64,000 nt of DNA from Deinococcus aerius (GTDB lineage: Bacteria; Deinococcota; Deinococci; Deinococcales; Deinococcaceae), in the NCBI RefSeq assembly GCF_002897375.1, contig NZ_BFAG01000005.1:184740-248739 (forward strand), in the 5' to 3' direction. The translations under genes were made by a program, and so were the position numbers. Shown one piece after another: positions 21,983 through 37,500 of this stretch; position 1 is the stretch's first letter; each line of letters opens with the position of its first letter. The notes beneath the pieces were generated by a model. The model did no database searches, had not been told where the DNA came from, and saw nothing but the letters and a program-made list of their open reading frames with translations.

Positions 21983-22725
21983 CCCTGCTGCCCCTCACCA
22001 TCCCGCCGGAACCGCCCGTTCAGCGTTCGCCACTGCTTGCGCCCGTAGGCATAGACGGGGTGTGTCCACTTTCCGGCGACTATGCCTTCCCGCAGCGCGG
22101 CCAGGAGGTCAGCGGGCGAGTAGATCACGCGGAAGGGTGTCTCTACCCACGCCTCGCCGATGTCACGCAGGGTGTGGGCGTCGCTTCCAGCGCACACGGG
22201 CAGGTTCCGTTCCCGCGCCCAGGCCGCCGCCACCAGGTTCCAGTGGTGGCGGGACACGCGCGAGTTGAAGGTTTCCACGATGTCCACGCTGTCGGCGATG
22301 CGGCGGGTCGCCTCCGGCTTCAGGCGGTAACGCTTGAGGGGATCGAAGCCGTGCTGGAGCATCACCAGGCCGCCCTGCGCCTTGATTTCGGACACCGTCT
22401 CCTCAGGGGTGAGGCCCGGCGGGATGCGCTCCCGCAGGAAGAGGCCGATCAGCTCGCCCTCCGAGGTGGTGACCTCCTCGCCCGGAATGATGCTGAGGCG
22501 GTCGTCCAGGCCCAGGTCGATGACGATGCGCGCGAGTTCGGGGCCGCCGCGCTGTTGATCGTGATCGGTCACGGCGATGACGCGGGTATTCGTGCGGAGC
22601 ATCCAGGCGGGAATGTCACGCAGCCGGGTGCGGCAGTCGTGGCTGACCTCGGTGTGGGTGTGGAGGTCCATCCGCATGACCTGCACGCCCTCGCGGAACA
22701 CGAGATTGTTGGGGAGGGGACGCAT
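21979..22725 (-). CDS. PHP-domain metal-dependent phosphoesterase
   Basis: A 248-residue PHP-fold protein. Metal ligands are visible in order: MDLHTHTEVSHD (motif I), VIAVTDHDQQ (motif II), IIPGEEVTTSEG, MLQHGFDP and CAGSDAHTLRDIG. Stand-alone PHP proteins of this type hydrolyse small phosphoesters; the substrate is unknown. ATG at 22725 is chosen because GGAGGG lies 8-12 nt upstream. A TTG two codons earlier overlaps the lipid-kinase stop. It is co-transcribed with the lipid kinase. Confidence 0.9.
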   Translation of the reverse strand: MRPLPNNLVFREGVQVMRMDLHTHTEVSHDCRTRLRDIPAWMLRTNTRVIAVTDHDQQRGGPELARIVIDLGLDDRLSIIPGEEVTTSEGELIGLFLRERIPPGLTPEETVSEIKAQGGLVMLQHGFDPLKRYRLKPEATRRIADSVDIVETFNSRVSRHHWNLVAAAWARERNLPVCAGSDAHTLRDIGEAWVETPFRVIYSPADLLAALREGIVAGKWTHPVYAYGRKQWRTLNGRFRRDGEGQQG

Positions 22726-22727
22726 CC

Positions 22728-23672
22728 TCAACCCTCCTGACCCTTCGGCATGAGGACCGAGAGCGCCCCGGCCCAGACCTCTATCCTCACCACCCCGGAA
22801 CCTCCCGGCCGCGCGGGCCGCACCTCGCCGTCCACGTGAAAGGCCTGCCCCACATAGGGAATGTCAATGCGGCGGGCAAGGTCGTTCTGCACGCTGGCGA
22901 GTTCCTCGAAGTTGCCCCGGGCCAGGGCGGCGACGTAGGCGAGCAGGCCCTCGCGCCCCCCGGCGTCCACCCGGATCACGTTCAGTGCCCCGTCGCTCGG
23001 ATCGGCGCTGGGGGCGAGCCGCAGGCGGGGGCCGGTGGCCTGGGTGTTCATCACCTCCACGAGCATGCAGGCCATCTCCGGCTGGGGCTGCCCGTCCAGG
23101 GTGAGGGTCAGTTCCAGGGGAGTGAAGTTGCCCAGCGTGGTCGTCAGGGCCGTCAGCGCCCGCAGCGGGCTCTTGCCCCCCTCCGGGTCGTACTCGGCCA
23201 TCACATCGGCGAAGGCGCCGCAGCCGCACGCCTCCAGAAAGAGGTCCTCACCCCAGGGTGCCGTGATGCGCCCCAGGTCGAGGGGGAGCGCCCTGCCCCC
23301 CGCGTAGCTCGCCAGCACGTCGAGCGGCTCGCCCTCAATGCCCAGCGTCCGCCCGATGTTGTTCGCCGTACCCATGGGGATGACGCCCAGGCGTACCTCC
23401 GTTCGGCCCGCCAGGCGCAGGGCCGCCGCCCTCACGGTACCGTCGCCCCCCGCCACGAACACGGTGCCGCGCACGTCCTGAAGGGCAGTTTGGAGATCCG
23501 CCTCGTCGTCGGTCGCGCGGTAGACCGGGCGGTAGCCCTGCCGGTAGAGCGCCTCAACCAGCAAGTCGGGGCTGGCTTTGGTGCTGCCGCCCGCCTTGCT
23601 GTTGAAGATCACCGTGGCGTCCGTCACGTCCGTGCCGCTGACCGGTGGGGCAGGCTGGAAGTCGAGGGTCAT
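22728..23672 (-). CDS. diacylglycerol/lipid kinase family protein
   Basis: A 314-residue DAGK-catalytic-domain protein (YegS/DgkB-like) that would phosphorylate a lipid alcohol with ATP. Landmarks are VIFNSKAGGSTKA, the nucleotide-binding VFVAGGDGTVRAAALRL, and GVIPMGTANNIGRTLG; the C-terminal beta domain ends VRIEVWAGALSVLMP. A TACAGT -10 box lies 6 nt before ATG. The stop is immediately before the PHP gene, so the pair forms an operon. The substrate lipid is not known. Confidence 0.92.
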   Translation of the reverse strand: MTLDFQPAPPVSGTDVTDATVIFNSKAGGSTKASPDLLVEALYRQGYRPVYRATDDEADLQTALQDVRGTVFVAGGDGTVRAAALRLAGRTEVRLGVIPMGTANNIGRTLGIEGEPLDVLASYAGGRALPLDLGRITAPWGEDLFLEACGCGAFADVMAEYDPEGGKSPLRALTALTTTLGNFTPLELTLTLDGQPQPEMACMLVEVMNTQATGPRLRLAPSADPSDGALNVIRVDAGGREGLLAYVAALARGNFEELASVQNDLARRIDIPYVGQAFHVDGEVRPARPGGSGVVRIEVWAGALSVLMPKGQEG

Positions 23673-23678
23673 AGCAAG

Positions 23679-23684
23679 ACTGTA
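23679..23684 (-). promoter_or_regulatory. -10 box TACAGT before the lipid kinase
   Basis: Minus-strand TACAGT ends 6 nt before ATG at 23672; leaderless arrangement. Confidence 0.6.
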
Positions 23685-23725
23685 TTCCTTCCCGCATTAA
23701 GCTGGACAGCAGGATTGCGGGGGGT

Positions 23726-24605
23726 TCAGCGGTATTCGACGAGCAGGGGGCGGTGGTCGCTGCCTCCTGCTGGGAGAACCCGGGCGCGGGTGGGGGTCAG
23801 CCCACGGGCGAACAGGTGGTCGATTCGCAGGAACAGCCGGGGAAAGGTCCACCCCGGGCCGCGCCCCGCCTCCTCGTGCGCGTCCGGCCCGATACAGGTC
23901 CTGAGCTGACGGTACAACAGGCCACGCGGCGGCGTGTTCAGGTCACCGCCGACCAGCATCCGCCCGGAACGCCCCGGGGCGAGACGGCACAGCAGCCCGA
24001 CCTGCCAGACCCGCGCCCGGTTCGTACTGCGCACCGCGTCCCAGTTGCCCTTTGCCGCGCTAGACACGAGCACGGTGTTCAGGTGGGCGTTCACCACCGT
24101 CAGGGGCTGCCCGCGCCACCGCAGCGTCGTCTCCAGCACGGTGCGGCAGCCGCGTCAGGGTCATCACCTCATGCCCGGCGGTGGATGGGTAGCCGGGGAG
24201 CAGGCGCAGCAGGGTGGCCCCGTAGTCCGCGGGCACGAAGTTCGTCTCCTGAAGCAGGATCACGTCCGGCCGCGAGGCGCGGAGAACGGCTGCGGCCCGC
24301 TCGGGCGTTCCCAGCGTTCCCCGCGCCAGGTTGAACGTCACCACGCGCAGGGTGCCCCCACTCTGGGGCCGGAACTGAACGCCCGCGCCGAGGGTTGCCA
24401 GCAGAAGTCCAGCCAGGGCGACCGGAACGCCCCGCCGCCGGAGCAGCGTCCAGCCCAGCACGAACGGGGCGGGCAGCAGCCAGACGATGGGGGGCAGGTA
24501 GGCGAGCAGCAGCGTGGGAACTGTCCGCTCCCCCACCCATGCGCCCAGACACCATCCCAGCGCCACCAAGAAGAGATAGGCCCAGGCCAGCCGCGAGCGC
24601 CACAT
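23726..24605 (-). pseudogene. endonuclease/exonuclease/phosphatase (EEP) family protein, frameshifted
   Basis: A membrane-anchored EEP-fold phosphohydrolase read in two frames. Frame one (24605 leftwards) carries hydrophobic helices (YLFLVALGWCLGAW, LLLAYLPPIVWLL) and then VVTFNLARG and VILLQETNF. Frame two carries VVNAHLNTV, MLVGGDLNTPP, FLRIDHLFARG and GGSDHRPLLVEYR. Every catalytic motif is present across the two pieces and in the right order. The break is near 24145, where CTGCCGCACC reads in frame only if one C is removed (giving a run LRTVLETTL typical of the family). It is either a recent pseudogene or a one-base sequencing error. Confidence 0.85.
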
Positions 24606-24662
24606 GCCCGGAAGCCTCCCACCCGGGGGAAGGCGGCGTCATCCGTCAGAAGGGGGAACTAT

Positions 24663-25724
24663 CTAAAAGGCGTACCGCACCCGGCACTCCGGCAATTCCC
24701 GCGCCAGCAGTTCCGTGAAGCGGGCCACCGCCTTGCCCTTGAAGCCGTGGCGGTAGCGGATGTTCTCGCCGCCGTACTCCGAACGCTTGTTCTCCTGCCA
24801 GGCGGGGCGCCACAGCAATTTCTCGGCCTTGGGGTGCCAGCCCAGGTTGACCTCATGCAGGGCGGCGTTATGGGTCAGGAAGATGACCTCGGCGGCGAGT
24901 TGGACCCGGGCCTTGTCCGAGAGCGAGTCCCGCACCTCCCGCAGCAACTCCGTATAGTCCGCCGTCCAGCCCTCGTAAATTACGACGGGGGAGAAGTTGA
25001 GGTGGACCTCGTACCCGGCCTCCACGAAGTCGTTAATCGCGGCGATGCGCTCGCGGATGGGCGAGGTCCGCACGTCGAGCACCCGGGCGATGGGGCGCGG
25101 CATCAGCGAGAAGCGAATGCGAGTCTTGCCCTGCGGGTCATACTCCAGCAACTCGCGATTCACGTACTTGGTGGCGAAGGAGGCCTTGGCGTTGGGCAAC
25201 GTCCGGTACAGCGCCACAAGGTCGCGCACATTGTCCGAGAGCATGGCGTCCACGCTCAGGTCGCTGTTCTCGCCGATGTCGTAGACCCAGAGGTGAGGGT
25301 CCACCTGGTTGGGCTCCGTCTTCGGGCCCAGCTTCTCCGCGTGACGGCGCAGGGCTTTGACGGCGTCCTCGATGTTCACGAACGTTGTGATGGGGTTGGC
25401 AAAACCCTTGCGGCGGGGCACGTAGCAGTAGGCGCAGGCCAGCGCGCACCCATTGGCGAGGCCCGGGGCGATCCAGTCCGCACTCCGCCCGTTCTCGCGC
25501 AGGGTGAAGGTCTTGCGGACGCCCAGCACGAGAACCTGCCGCTTGATCCTTACCCAGTCCTTCACCAGCCCCGCGTTGCCGTGCAGCCCGGGGATGTTCC
25601 AGTGGGACGGCACCTCCGTCCGCTCGGCCTCCGGGAAACGCGCCAGAATCTCCCGGCCCCGGGCGTAGTTCTCCACCCCGGGCTCCAGGTAGATGTGGCG
25701 GATGTCGAGCGGCGAGCGGGTCAT
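24663..25724 (-). CDS. radical SAM protein of the spore photoproduct lyase family
   Basis: A 353-residue radical SAM enzyme with the 4Fe-4S motif CALACAYC (Cys 93, 97, 100) and the SPL-family flanks HIYLEPGVENYARG, NGCALACAYCYVPRR and VHLNFSPVVIYEGWT. True SPL repairs the UV lesion spore photoproduct, a thymine dimer, in spore-formers. This organism type does not sporulate, so the substrate may be another DNA photoproduct or something else. ATG at 25724 begins the conserved region; an ATG 21 codons upstream is possible. It lies between the EEP gene and hflX on the same strand, with separate spacing. Confidence 0.85.
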   Translation of the reverse strand: MTRSPLDIRHIYLEPGVENYARGREILARFPEAERTEVPSHWNIPGLHGNAGLVKDWVRIKRQVLVLGVRKTFTLRENGRSADWIAPGLANGCALACAYCYVPRRKGFANPITTFVNIEDAVKALRRHAEKLGPKTEPNQVDPHLWVYDIGENSDLSVDAMLSDNVRDLVALYRTLPNAKASFATKYVNRELLEYDPQGKTRIRFSLMPRPIARVLDVRTSPIRERIAAINDFVEAGYEVHLNFSPVVIYEGWTADYTELLREVRDSLSDKARVQLAAEVIFLTHNAALHEVNLGWHPKAEKLLWRPAWQENKRSEYGGENIRYRHGFKGKAVARFTELLARELPECRVRYAF

Positions 25725-25834
25725 GGCTCCAGTGGAGCGCGGATAGGGGAGAAGGTCTGTAGGCTTTGCTCTGGGCATGGTGAACAAAGCGCCCCCGGTG
25801 GTGGGCCGGGGACGTGTCGGGCGAGGCTCGCGCC

Positions 25835-27544
<1,710 letters not shown>

Positions 27545-27913
27545 TTTATCGATAGAAGGTCACTTCCTTCGTGGGGTTATGAGAGCGGAGAAACGCCGTC
27601 CAGGCCACCCGGAGCAGGTCCGCGCGGCGGGGAAAGCAACGTCTTGGCATTGCCCCCAGCCTAAGTCGGAGCCGCGCAGAAAAGGTGTGCCTTTACTTAA
27701 GAAACTTGATCACAGTACGCTCAGTTTACCACAAAGGCGGCGTGGGGACATCGGCTGGGTGGCGTAGCGGGGTAGGCAGGAGTGCTGTTTAGAAGGGTGT
27801 GGGTGGCGGTTGGCCGAGCCTGACAGGAGCCTCCCTGTTCCTCACCTACACTTCTCCTGTATGCGCCCTCGCTGGCTGGCCTCCTCCCACACGGATTCTG
27901 GCTCGGTGAACCG
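27545..27913. other. intergenic region between hflX and a membrane-protein gene
   Basis: A 369-base gap separating divergent genes. The stretch 27695-27740 is AT-rich (CTTAAGTAAAGG on the minus strand) and probably holds the hflX promoter, but I cannot choose a -10/-35 pair with confidence. No RNA gene or credible reading frame is seen. Confidence 0.4.
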
Positions 27914-28282
27914 ATGATCCTCTCGGCCCTGCTCGTGCTGCTGGCCGCCGGGTGGACCGCTCTGGTCGGTCTGAGGGCCGCGCCGGGCTCTCCTGGCAGG
28001 GTCCGCGCCGCGCGGTGGGCCGCGGGTCTGAGCATCGCGGGAGCTGCGCTCCTATTGCCTTCCTACGTGCTCGCCTTCGCGGTCGGCCTGGGAAATCTGC
28101 CCGGCGGGGCGCTGGCCTGGCCGAGCCTGCTCATCCCGGTGCCGTTCCTGTGTCTCGTGGCCTTCGGAGGGGTGGCGCTGGTCCTGGCCCCGTCCAGATT
28201 GCAGCGCGGCTTGATCGTCGCCCTGGTCCTGCTGGCCGCACTGCTCGTGGTGGTGGTGTGGGGGAGGCAGTTCGGGCTGTAG
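27914..28282 (+). CDS. small integral membrane protein, function unknown
   Basis: A 122-residue protein with four predicted membrane helices: residues 1-20 (ILSALLVLLAAGWTALVGL), 35-58, 68-90 and 98-117 (GLIVALVLLAALLVVVVW). Loops are short, with arginines on the presumed cytoplasmic side (RAARWAAG, SRLQRG). No family recognised. It is divergent from hflX and converges on tRNA-Ser. Confidence 0.7.
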   Translation: MILSALLVLLAAGWTALVGLRAAPGSPGRVRAARWAAGLSIAGAALLLPSYVLAFAVGLGNLPGGALAWPSLLIPVPFLCLVAFGGVALVLAPSRLQRGLIVALVLLAALLVVVVWGRQFGL

Positions 28283-28290
28283 CCAACTCC

Positions 28291-28330
28291 AAAAGGACTT
28301 CACCCCCAACCGGCTGGGTCAGGGGTGAAG
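28291..28330 (-). terminator. terminator of tRNA-Ser
   Basis: Minus-strand CTTCACCCCTGACC and GGTTGGGGGTGAAG form a 14-bp stem with two G-U pairs and a 5-nt loop, followed by TCCTTTT, just after the tRNA 3' end. It may also serve the converging membrane-protein gene. Confidence 0.8.
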
Positions 28331-28333
28331 CGT

Positions 28334-28426
<93 letters not shown>

Positions 28427-28505
28427 GTGTGGCTGCTTCCGGCGTGGCCGGTGGGCAAACGGGAATATAGCACAGGGGCCAACACTTGGGGAGGGGGCCA
28501 GGCGC

Positions 28506-28511
28506 TACAGT
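28506..28511 (+). promoter_or_regulatory. -10 box TACAGT before murJ
   Basis: TACAGT ends 6 nt before GTG at 28518; leaderless arrangement on a GTG start. Confidence 0.6.
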
Positions 28512-28517
28512 TGGCCG

Positions 28518-30095
<1,578 letters not shown>

Positions 30096-30496
30096 AGGAG
30101 GGGTGTTGGGGGCAGGGCAACTTGCTACGCTTTGCCCCCACCCCCCCTGCCCCCCTACCCCCACCGGGGGCAGGGGGGAGCTTTCCGCTGCGCTCGGCAA
30201 GGGGCTCGGCCCAGTTCGCCAGTAGGCCGTGTTCTCGACGCGCAAGGTTTGATCTTGTTGCTTGCTGAGCCGCGGGCCCACCGTCTCGCTGCGCGAGCCG
30301 ACGTGGTGAAGGCGGTGCGAGCGCAAGTTTGCTTGGGGGAATGGGCCGTCCGCAATAGACGGTTTTGGGAAGCAGGAGCTTTGGCGTTGTTGCTCCCTCT
30401 CCCCTTGCGGGAGAGGGCTGGGGAGAGGGGTGGCAGCCATAGGCTGCCCTCTCAAATCCGTAATCTACGATCTGCTTGCAGAGGCTTACCCTATTC
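30096..30496. repeat. non-coding repeat-rich gap between murJ and a DUF218 gene
   Basis: The 401 bases hold a C-rich/G-rich inverted segment (CCCCCCTGCCCCCCTACCCC at ~30142 pairing with GGGGGCAGGGGGGAG at ~30167), and at 30391-30438 a CCCTCTCCCCTTGCGGGAGA hairpin related to the right half of the repeats at 5073 and 41536. I see no credible gene. The two flanking genes converge, so a terminator function is likely. Confidence 0.6.
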
Positions 30497-31069
30497 CTAC
30501 CCTCTGATCCCCAGCAACGCATACGCCACCAACGCCAGCTTCTCCCGCAGCAGGTAGCGGCGGTCGGGGTGGGGGCTCAGGGGGCTGGCGCTCGCATTCG
30601 CATCCAGCCCCAGGGCGCGGGCCAGGGCCAGGGCGCGGGGGGCGTGGGCCTCATCGGTCACGAGGGTGACGGGCGTGCCGGGGGGTAGGGTCACGCGGGC
30701 ATTGCGCAGGTTCTCCAACGTAGTGCGGCTGCGCGTTTCGGCGATCAGGGCGGCGGACGGAACACCGTGACGGCCCAGGTAACGCACGCCGACCTCACCC
30801 TCGGAGTGGGGGTCGCCGGGCCGCCGTCCGCCCGTGACCACGATGGTCCGCACGCCGCCCGCCCGGTACAGCGCGAGGGCGTGGTCGAGCCGCCGCTGGA
30901 AGGCGGGGCTGGGTCTTCCGGCGTACTGGGCCGCCCCCAGCACGATCAGGGCGGGGTGGGGGCGCTCGGCGCGGGGGGCGCGGGCGCCGGGGAGCAGCAG
31001 AAAACCGAGGGCCAGCGCCGCGATCACGGCGAGCGGCAGCAGCGTGACGGTCGAGCCCCGGGCGCGCAT
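30497..31069 (-). CDS. DUF218 (YdcF/SanA-like) envelope protein
   Basis: A 190-residue protein with an N-terminal membrane anchor (LLPLAVIAALALGFLLLPG) and a DUF218 domain: ALIVLGAAQYAGRPSPAFQR, IVVTGGRRPGDPHSEGEV, ETRSRTTLENLRNARV and VTDEAHAPRALALARALGL. The family is linked to envelope integrity and binds nucleotides in some members; its reaction is not firmly known. ATG at 31069 has TACGCT 7 nt upstream, which rules out an earlier in-frame ATG. Confidence 0.88.
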   Translation of the reverse strand: MRARGSTVTLLPLAVIAALALGFLLLPGARAPRAERPHPALIVLGAAQYAGRPSPAFQRRLDHALALYRAGGVRTIVVTGGRRPGDPHSEGEVGVRYLGRHGVPSAALIAETRSRTTLENLRNARVTLPPGTPVTLVTDEAHAPRALALARALGLDANASASPLSPHPDRRYLLREKLALVAYALLGIRG

Positions 31070-31076
31070 TGTGACG

Positions 31077-31082
31077 AGCGTA
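31077..31082 (-). promoter_or_regulatory. -10 box TACGCT before the DUF218 gene
   Basis: Minus-strand TACGCT ends 7 nt before ATG at 31069; leaderless arrangement. Confidence 0.6.
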
Positions 31083-31203
31083 GCATGAAGGAAATGCGGC
31101 CTCATGGGGAAAGGCGGGCCGCTACGCTGGTAACGAGCCTCCCCTTGCCCTGCCGGGGGGCCGTGCTACCCTCACCGTCAATTCCCGCCGGGAGTGACCA
31201 CCT

Positions 31204-34164
<2,961 letters not shown>

Positions 34165-34168
34165 CCCG

Positions 34169-34489
34169 GTGCCGACCCGCCCGCCCCGCCGCGAGCCGCC
34201 CCAGGCGCTGCACCTCGCCCGGCTCGCGGGGAGCACGCCGGGGGAGTGGGTGGCGCTGCCCGGCGGCCTGCTGCGCGTGCTGGCGCTGCGTGGGAAGGTC
34301 GGCGGCCCTCCCGTTCCCGGCTGGCTCACCTGCCTGACGGGCGAGGCGCTGCTCGACCTGCCCCAGCGCGAGTTCGTGCGGCTGCGCCCCGCCGAGAGCT
34401 ACCGGGTCTCGCCGGACGCGCCGTGGGAGGCCCTGCCGGTCCGGGCCGGGACGGTGCTGCTGCTCGTTCCCGAGGGCCGGGGGCTGTAG
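34169..34489 (+). CDS. small hypothetical protein, possibly cupin-like
   Basis: A 106-residue beta-rich protein with the pattern of a short cupin-like barrel (LRVLALRGKVGGPPVPGWLT, FVRLRPAESYRVS, GTVLLLVPEG). It lacks obvious metal-binding histidines. It begins at GTG 4 nt after the topA stop, so it is co-transcribed with topA. No family is assigned with confidence. Confidence 0.6.
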   Translation: MPTRPPRREPPQALHLARLAGSTPGEWVALPGGLLRVLALRGKVGGPPVPGWLTCLTGEALLDLPQREFVRLRPAESYRVSPDAPWEALPVRAGTVLLLVPEGRGL

Positions 34490-34530
34490 AGAACTGTAAG
34501 AGCCCGGTTGGCAGACTCGGAGCAAGGCTG

Positions 34531-37500
34531 ATGCGTTCGTCCCCCCCCTCCACCCCCGATGTGCCCGTCGCCCTGCTGGAGCTGGCGGGTGGGCGGCTCC
34601 GTCCCCTGTCGGGGGACTGGGGGTGGGCGGGGGCGAGGCCCGGCCAGGTGGTGGGGCGCTGGCTGCGCCTGATCCATCCGCTGGACCGTCCGGCCGTCGA
34701 ACGCGGGCTGGCGGAGGCCGCCGAGTTGAGTGACGCGGACCTCCGGCGGCTGCACGTGCGGCTCTCCGATCTGGGGCTGGTGGAGGCGGAGTGGCGGGTG
34801 GCCCGGCGCTCCCCGGGGGGACGGGCCACCCACCTCCGGGTGACGCTGCGGTTCCCGGCGGAGGGCGAGGAGCCCGAGTCCGCCTCCCCGGCTGATCCGC
34901 CCCACCCCGCTCCGCCTGGGGCGGAGTCCGGCGCGGCCACCTTCACCTGGACCGAGGGTTCGCCCGGCACCCCGGCCCTCGGGGTGAGCCCGGCCCTGGC
35001 CGCGTGGCTGGGGGAGACGCCCACGACGCCCGGCGCCCTGCTCGCCCACCTGGATGCCGAGAGCGCCTGGGCCCTGCGGGAGCACCTGTCCGGGCCAGAC
35101 GCCGCCGGGCCGCTGGAACGGGTGGCCGAACTGCGCTGCGGGGCGGGCGGCGGGCGGCCCGTGCGGCTGAGCGTGACGCCGCCCACCCGGGTCGGCGGGG
35201 CGCGGGTGGCCTTCGGGGTGCTGCGCGAGGTGGGCGAGGCCCGGCGGCTGCGCGAGGCGCTGGCGGAGCGCGAGCGGCTGCTGGGGGAGGCCCAGGCTCT
35301 CGCCCGGCTGGGCTCGTGGCGCCTCGACCTGCGGGAGGGGACCCTGACCGGGTCGGACGGGCTGCTCGACCTGCTGGGGCGGCCCGCGGGTCCCCCCAGC
35401 CTCGCCACCTGGCTGGCCCGGACCCACCCGGAGGACCGGGACCGGGTGCGGGCGGCTCTGACGGGGCCGTGGGCCGGGGAGGGGCTACTCCTGCACCACC
35501 GCCTCCTGCGGCCCGGGGGCGAGGAGCGCGTGATCGAGGTGCGGGGCCGCGCCGAGGCCGGGCCGGACGGGCAGCCCACCCTGCGGTACGGCACCGCGCA
35601 GGACGTGACCGGGCAGGCGCGGGCCGAGACCCGCGAGCGCGAGGCTCGCCGCCTCCAGGCCGCCCTGCTCGACGCGGCGGTGAGCGTGACCGTCACCCTC
35701 GACCACGAGGAGGTCCTCAGCCGCCTGATCGCCAGCGTGGAGCGGATCGTGCCCTTCGACGAGGCCGACGTTCTCCTGCTGGGGCCGGACGGGGACACCC
35801 TGAGCGTGGTCCTGCGCCGCCTGGGGCCGGGGGCTCCCGCGGGCGTGGGGAGGGGGGCCCGCCCCCTCTCGCTCTCCGGGCTGCCGCTGCTGGGGCGGGC
35901 CGCCGCCCACGGGGCCCTCACGGTGCGGGACGTGCGCTCCTCGCCCGAGTGGGTGAGGCTGCCCGAGGGCACCTGGATTCGCAGCCTGCTGGTGTATCCC
36001 ATCCACGTGGAGGGGCGCCTGCTCGGGTTCCTCAAGCTCGCCAGCCGGGTTCCGGGCGCCTTTCCCGCCGACCGGGCCGAGTCCGTGCGGCTGTTCCTGG
36101 GCTACGTGGGGGCCGCCCTGCACAACAGCCAGCTCTACGGGGCCGCCCGCCGCGAGGCCCGCCGCGCCCGCGTGCTCGCCGACCTCGCGGCGGAGCTGAG
36201 CGGTCCCCTCGACCCCGCGCAGGTCGCCGAGGTGATCGTGCGCCGCACCCGGGCCGCCCTGGGCCGCGGCTGCGTCAGCGTCAGCCGTGAGGACCCGGCG
36301 TCGGGTGAGCTGTGCCGGGTGGCGCGGGCGGGCTTCGAGGACCACCCCGGGGCGGCCTGCGCGGCGGTGCGGGACCGCCCCCCGCTGCCCCCCCTGCCGG
36401 TCCGGCCGCTCGGCCCCGGCGTCGGCACCCACACCGTCCTTATGACCGGGGCGGACCCCGAGGCGGCCCCGCTCCTCGCCCGGATGGGCTACCGCCAGGC
36501 CCTGCGGGTGAGCCTGGTGCGGGGCGGGAAGTTTCTCGCCTGCCTGAACGTCGGCCTGACCGACCCCGCGCCCCTGAGCGCCGACGAGCAGGAGCTGATC
36601 TCGGGCGTGGCGGAACAGGCGGCGCTGGCCCTCCTGACGGCGGACCTGCGGGCCGAGAACGCCGCCCGGGTCCGCGACCTCACGGCCCTGAACCTCACCG
36701 CGCAGCGCCTCGCCCAGCTCCTCGACGCGGCGGCGCTCGCGGACGCGCTGGTGGACGCGGTGGCCGGGCATTTCGGCGCGGCCTGCGCCTGGGTGGCGAC
36801 CCGCACCCCGGAAGGCCGCCTGGACCCCCTCTCCACCCGCCCCCAGCCCTGGCCCGAACTCGGCCCGGGGTGGCCCGGCGCCCACCCGGCGCTCGCGGCC
36901 CTGCCCCCCGACGGGCCGGTGGCGCTGCACCCGGATGCCTGCCCGGAGTGGTGGGGCGCCCTCACCGAGCGCGGCCTGCGGAGCGCCGCCCTCGTGCCCG
37001 TGCCGGGGGAGCAGCCCGCGGTCCTGCTCCTCGCCAGCGCCGCTCCCGGTGCCTTCCCCCCGCAGCGGCTGGACGTGCTCTCCACCCTGGCGCATCACCT
37101 GGGCACCGCCCTGCGCAACGCCCGCCTGTTCCGCGAGACCCGCGAGCGACTGGCCCGGCTGGAGGCCCTGCACGACCTCGACACCATCATCGGCAGCGCG
37201 CAGGACCTCGAACACGTGATGGGCCGGGTCGTGGAGATCGCCGCCGCGCAGCCCGGGGTGGGCGCCGTGGCCGTCTGCCTGCGGGATTGCCACGCGCCGG
37301 GGTTGAAGTACGTCGCCGCCCGCGGAACAGGGGAGGCCTTGCCCGTCCCCCCGACCGGCGAGGGGATGCCCGCCCTCGTCGCCTTGGAGGGCCAGCCGTG
37401 GCGGGCGGATGACGTGGCGGGCTCGCGGCTGCTCGGGCCGGGGGCGTGGGCGCGGCAGGTGGGGGCGCGCGGCTACCAGGCGCTGCCGCTGCTCGCCCAG

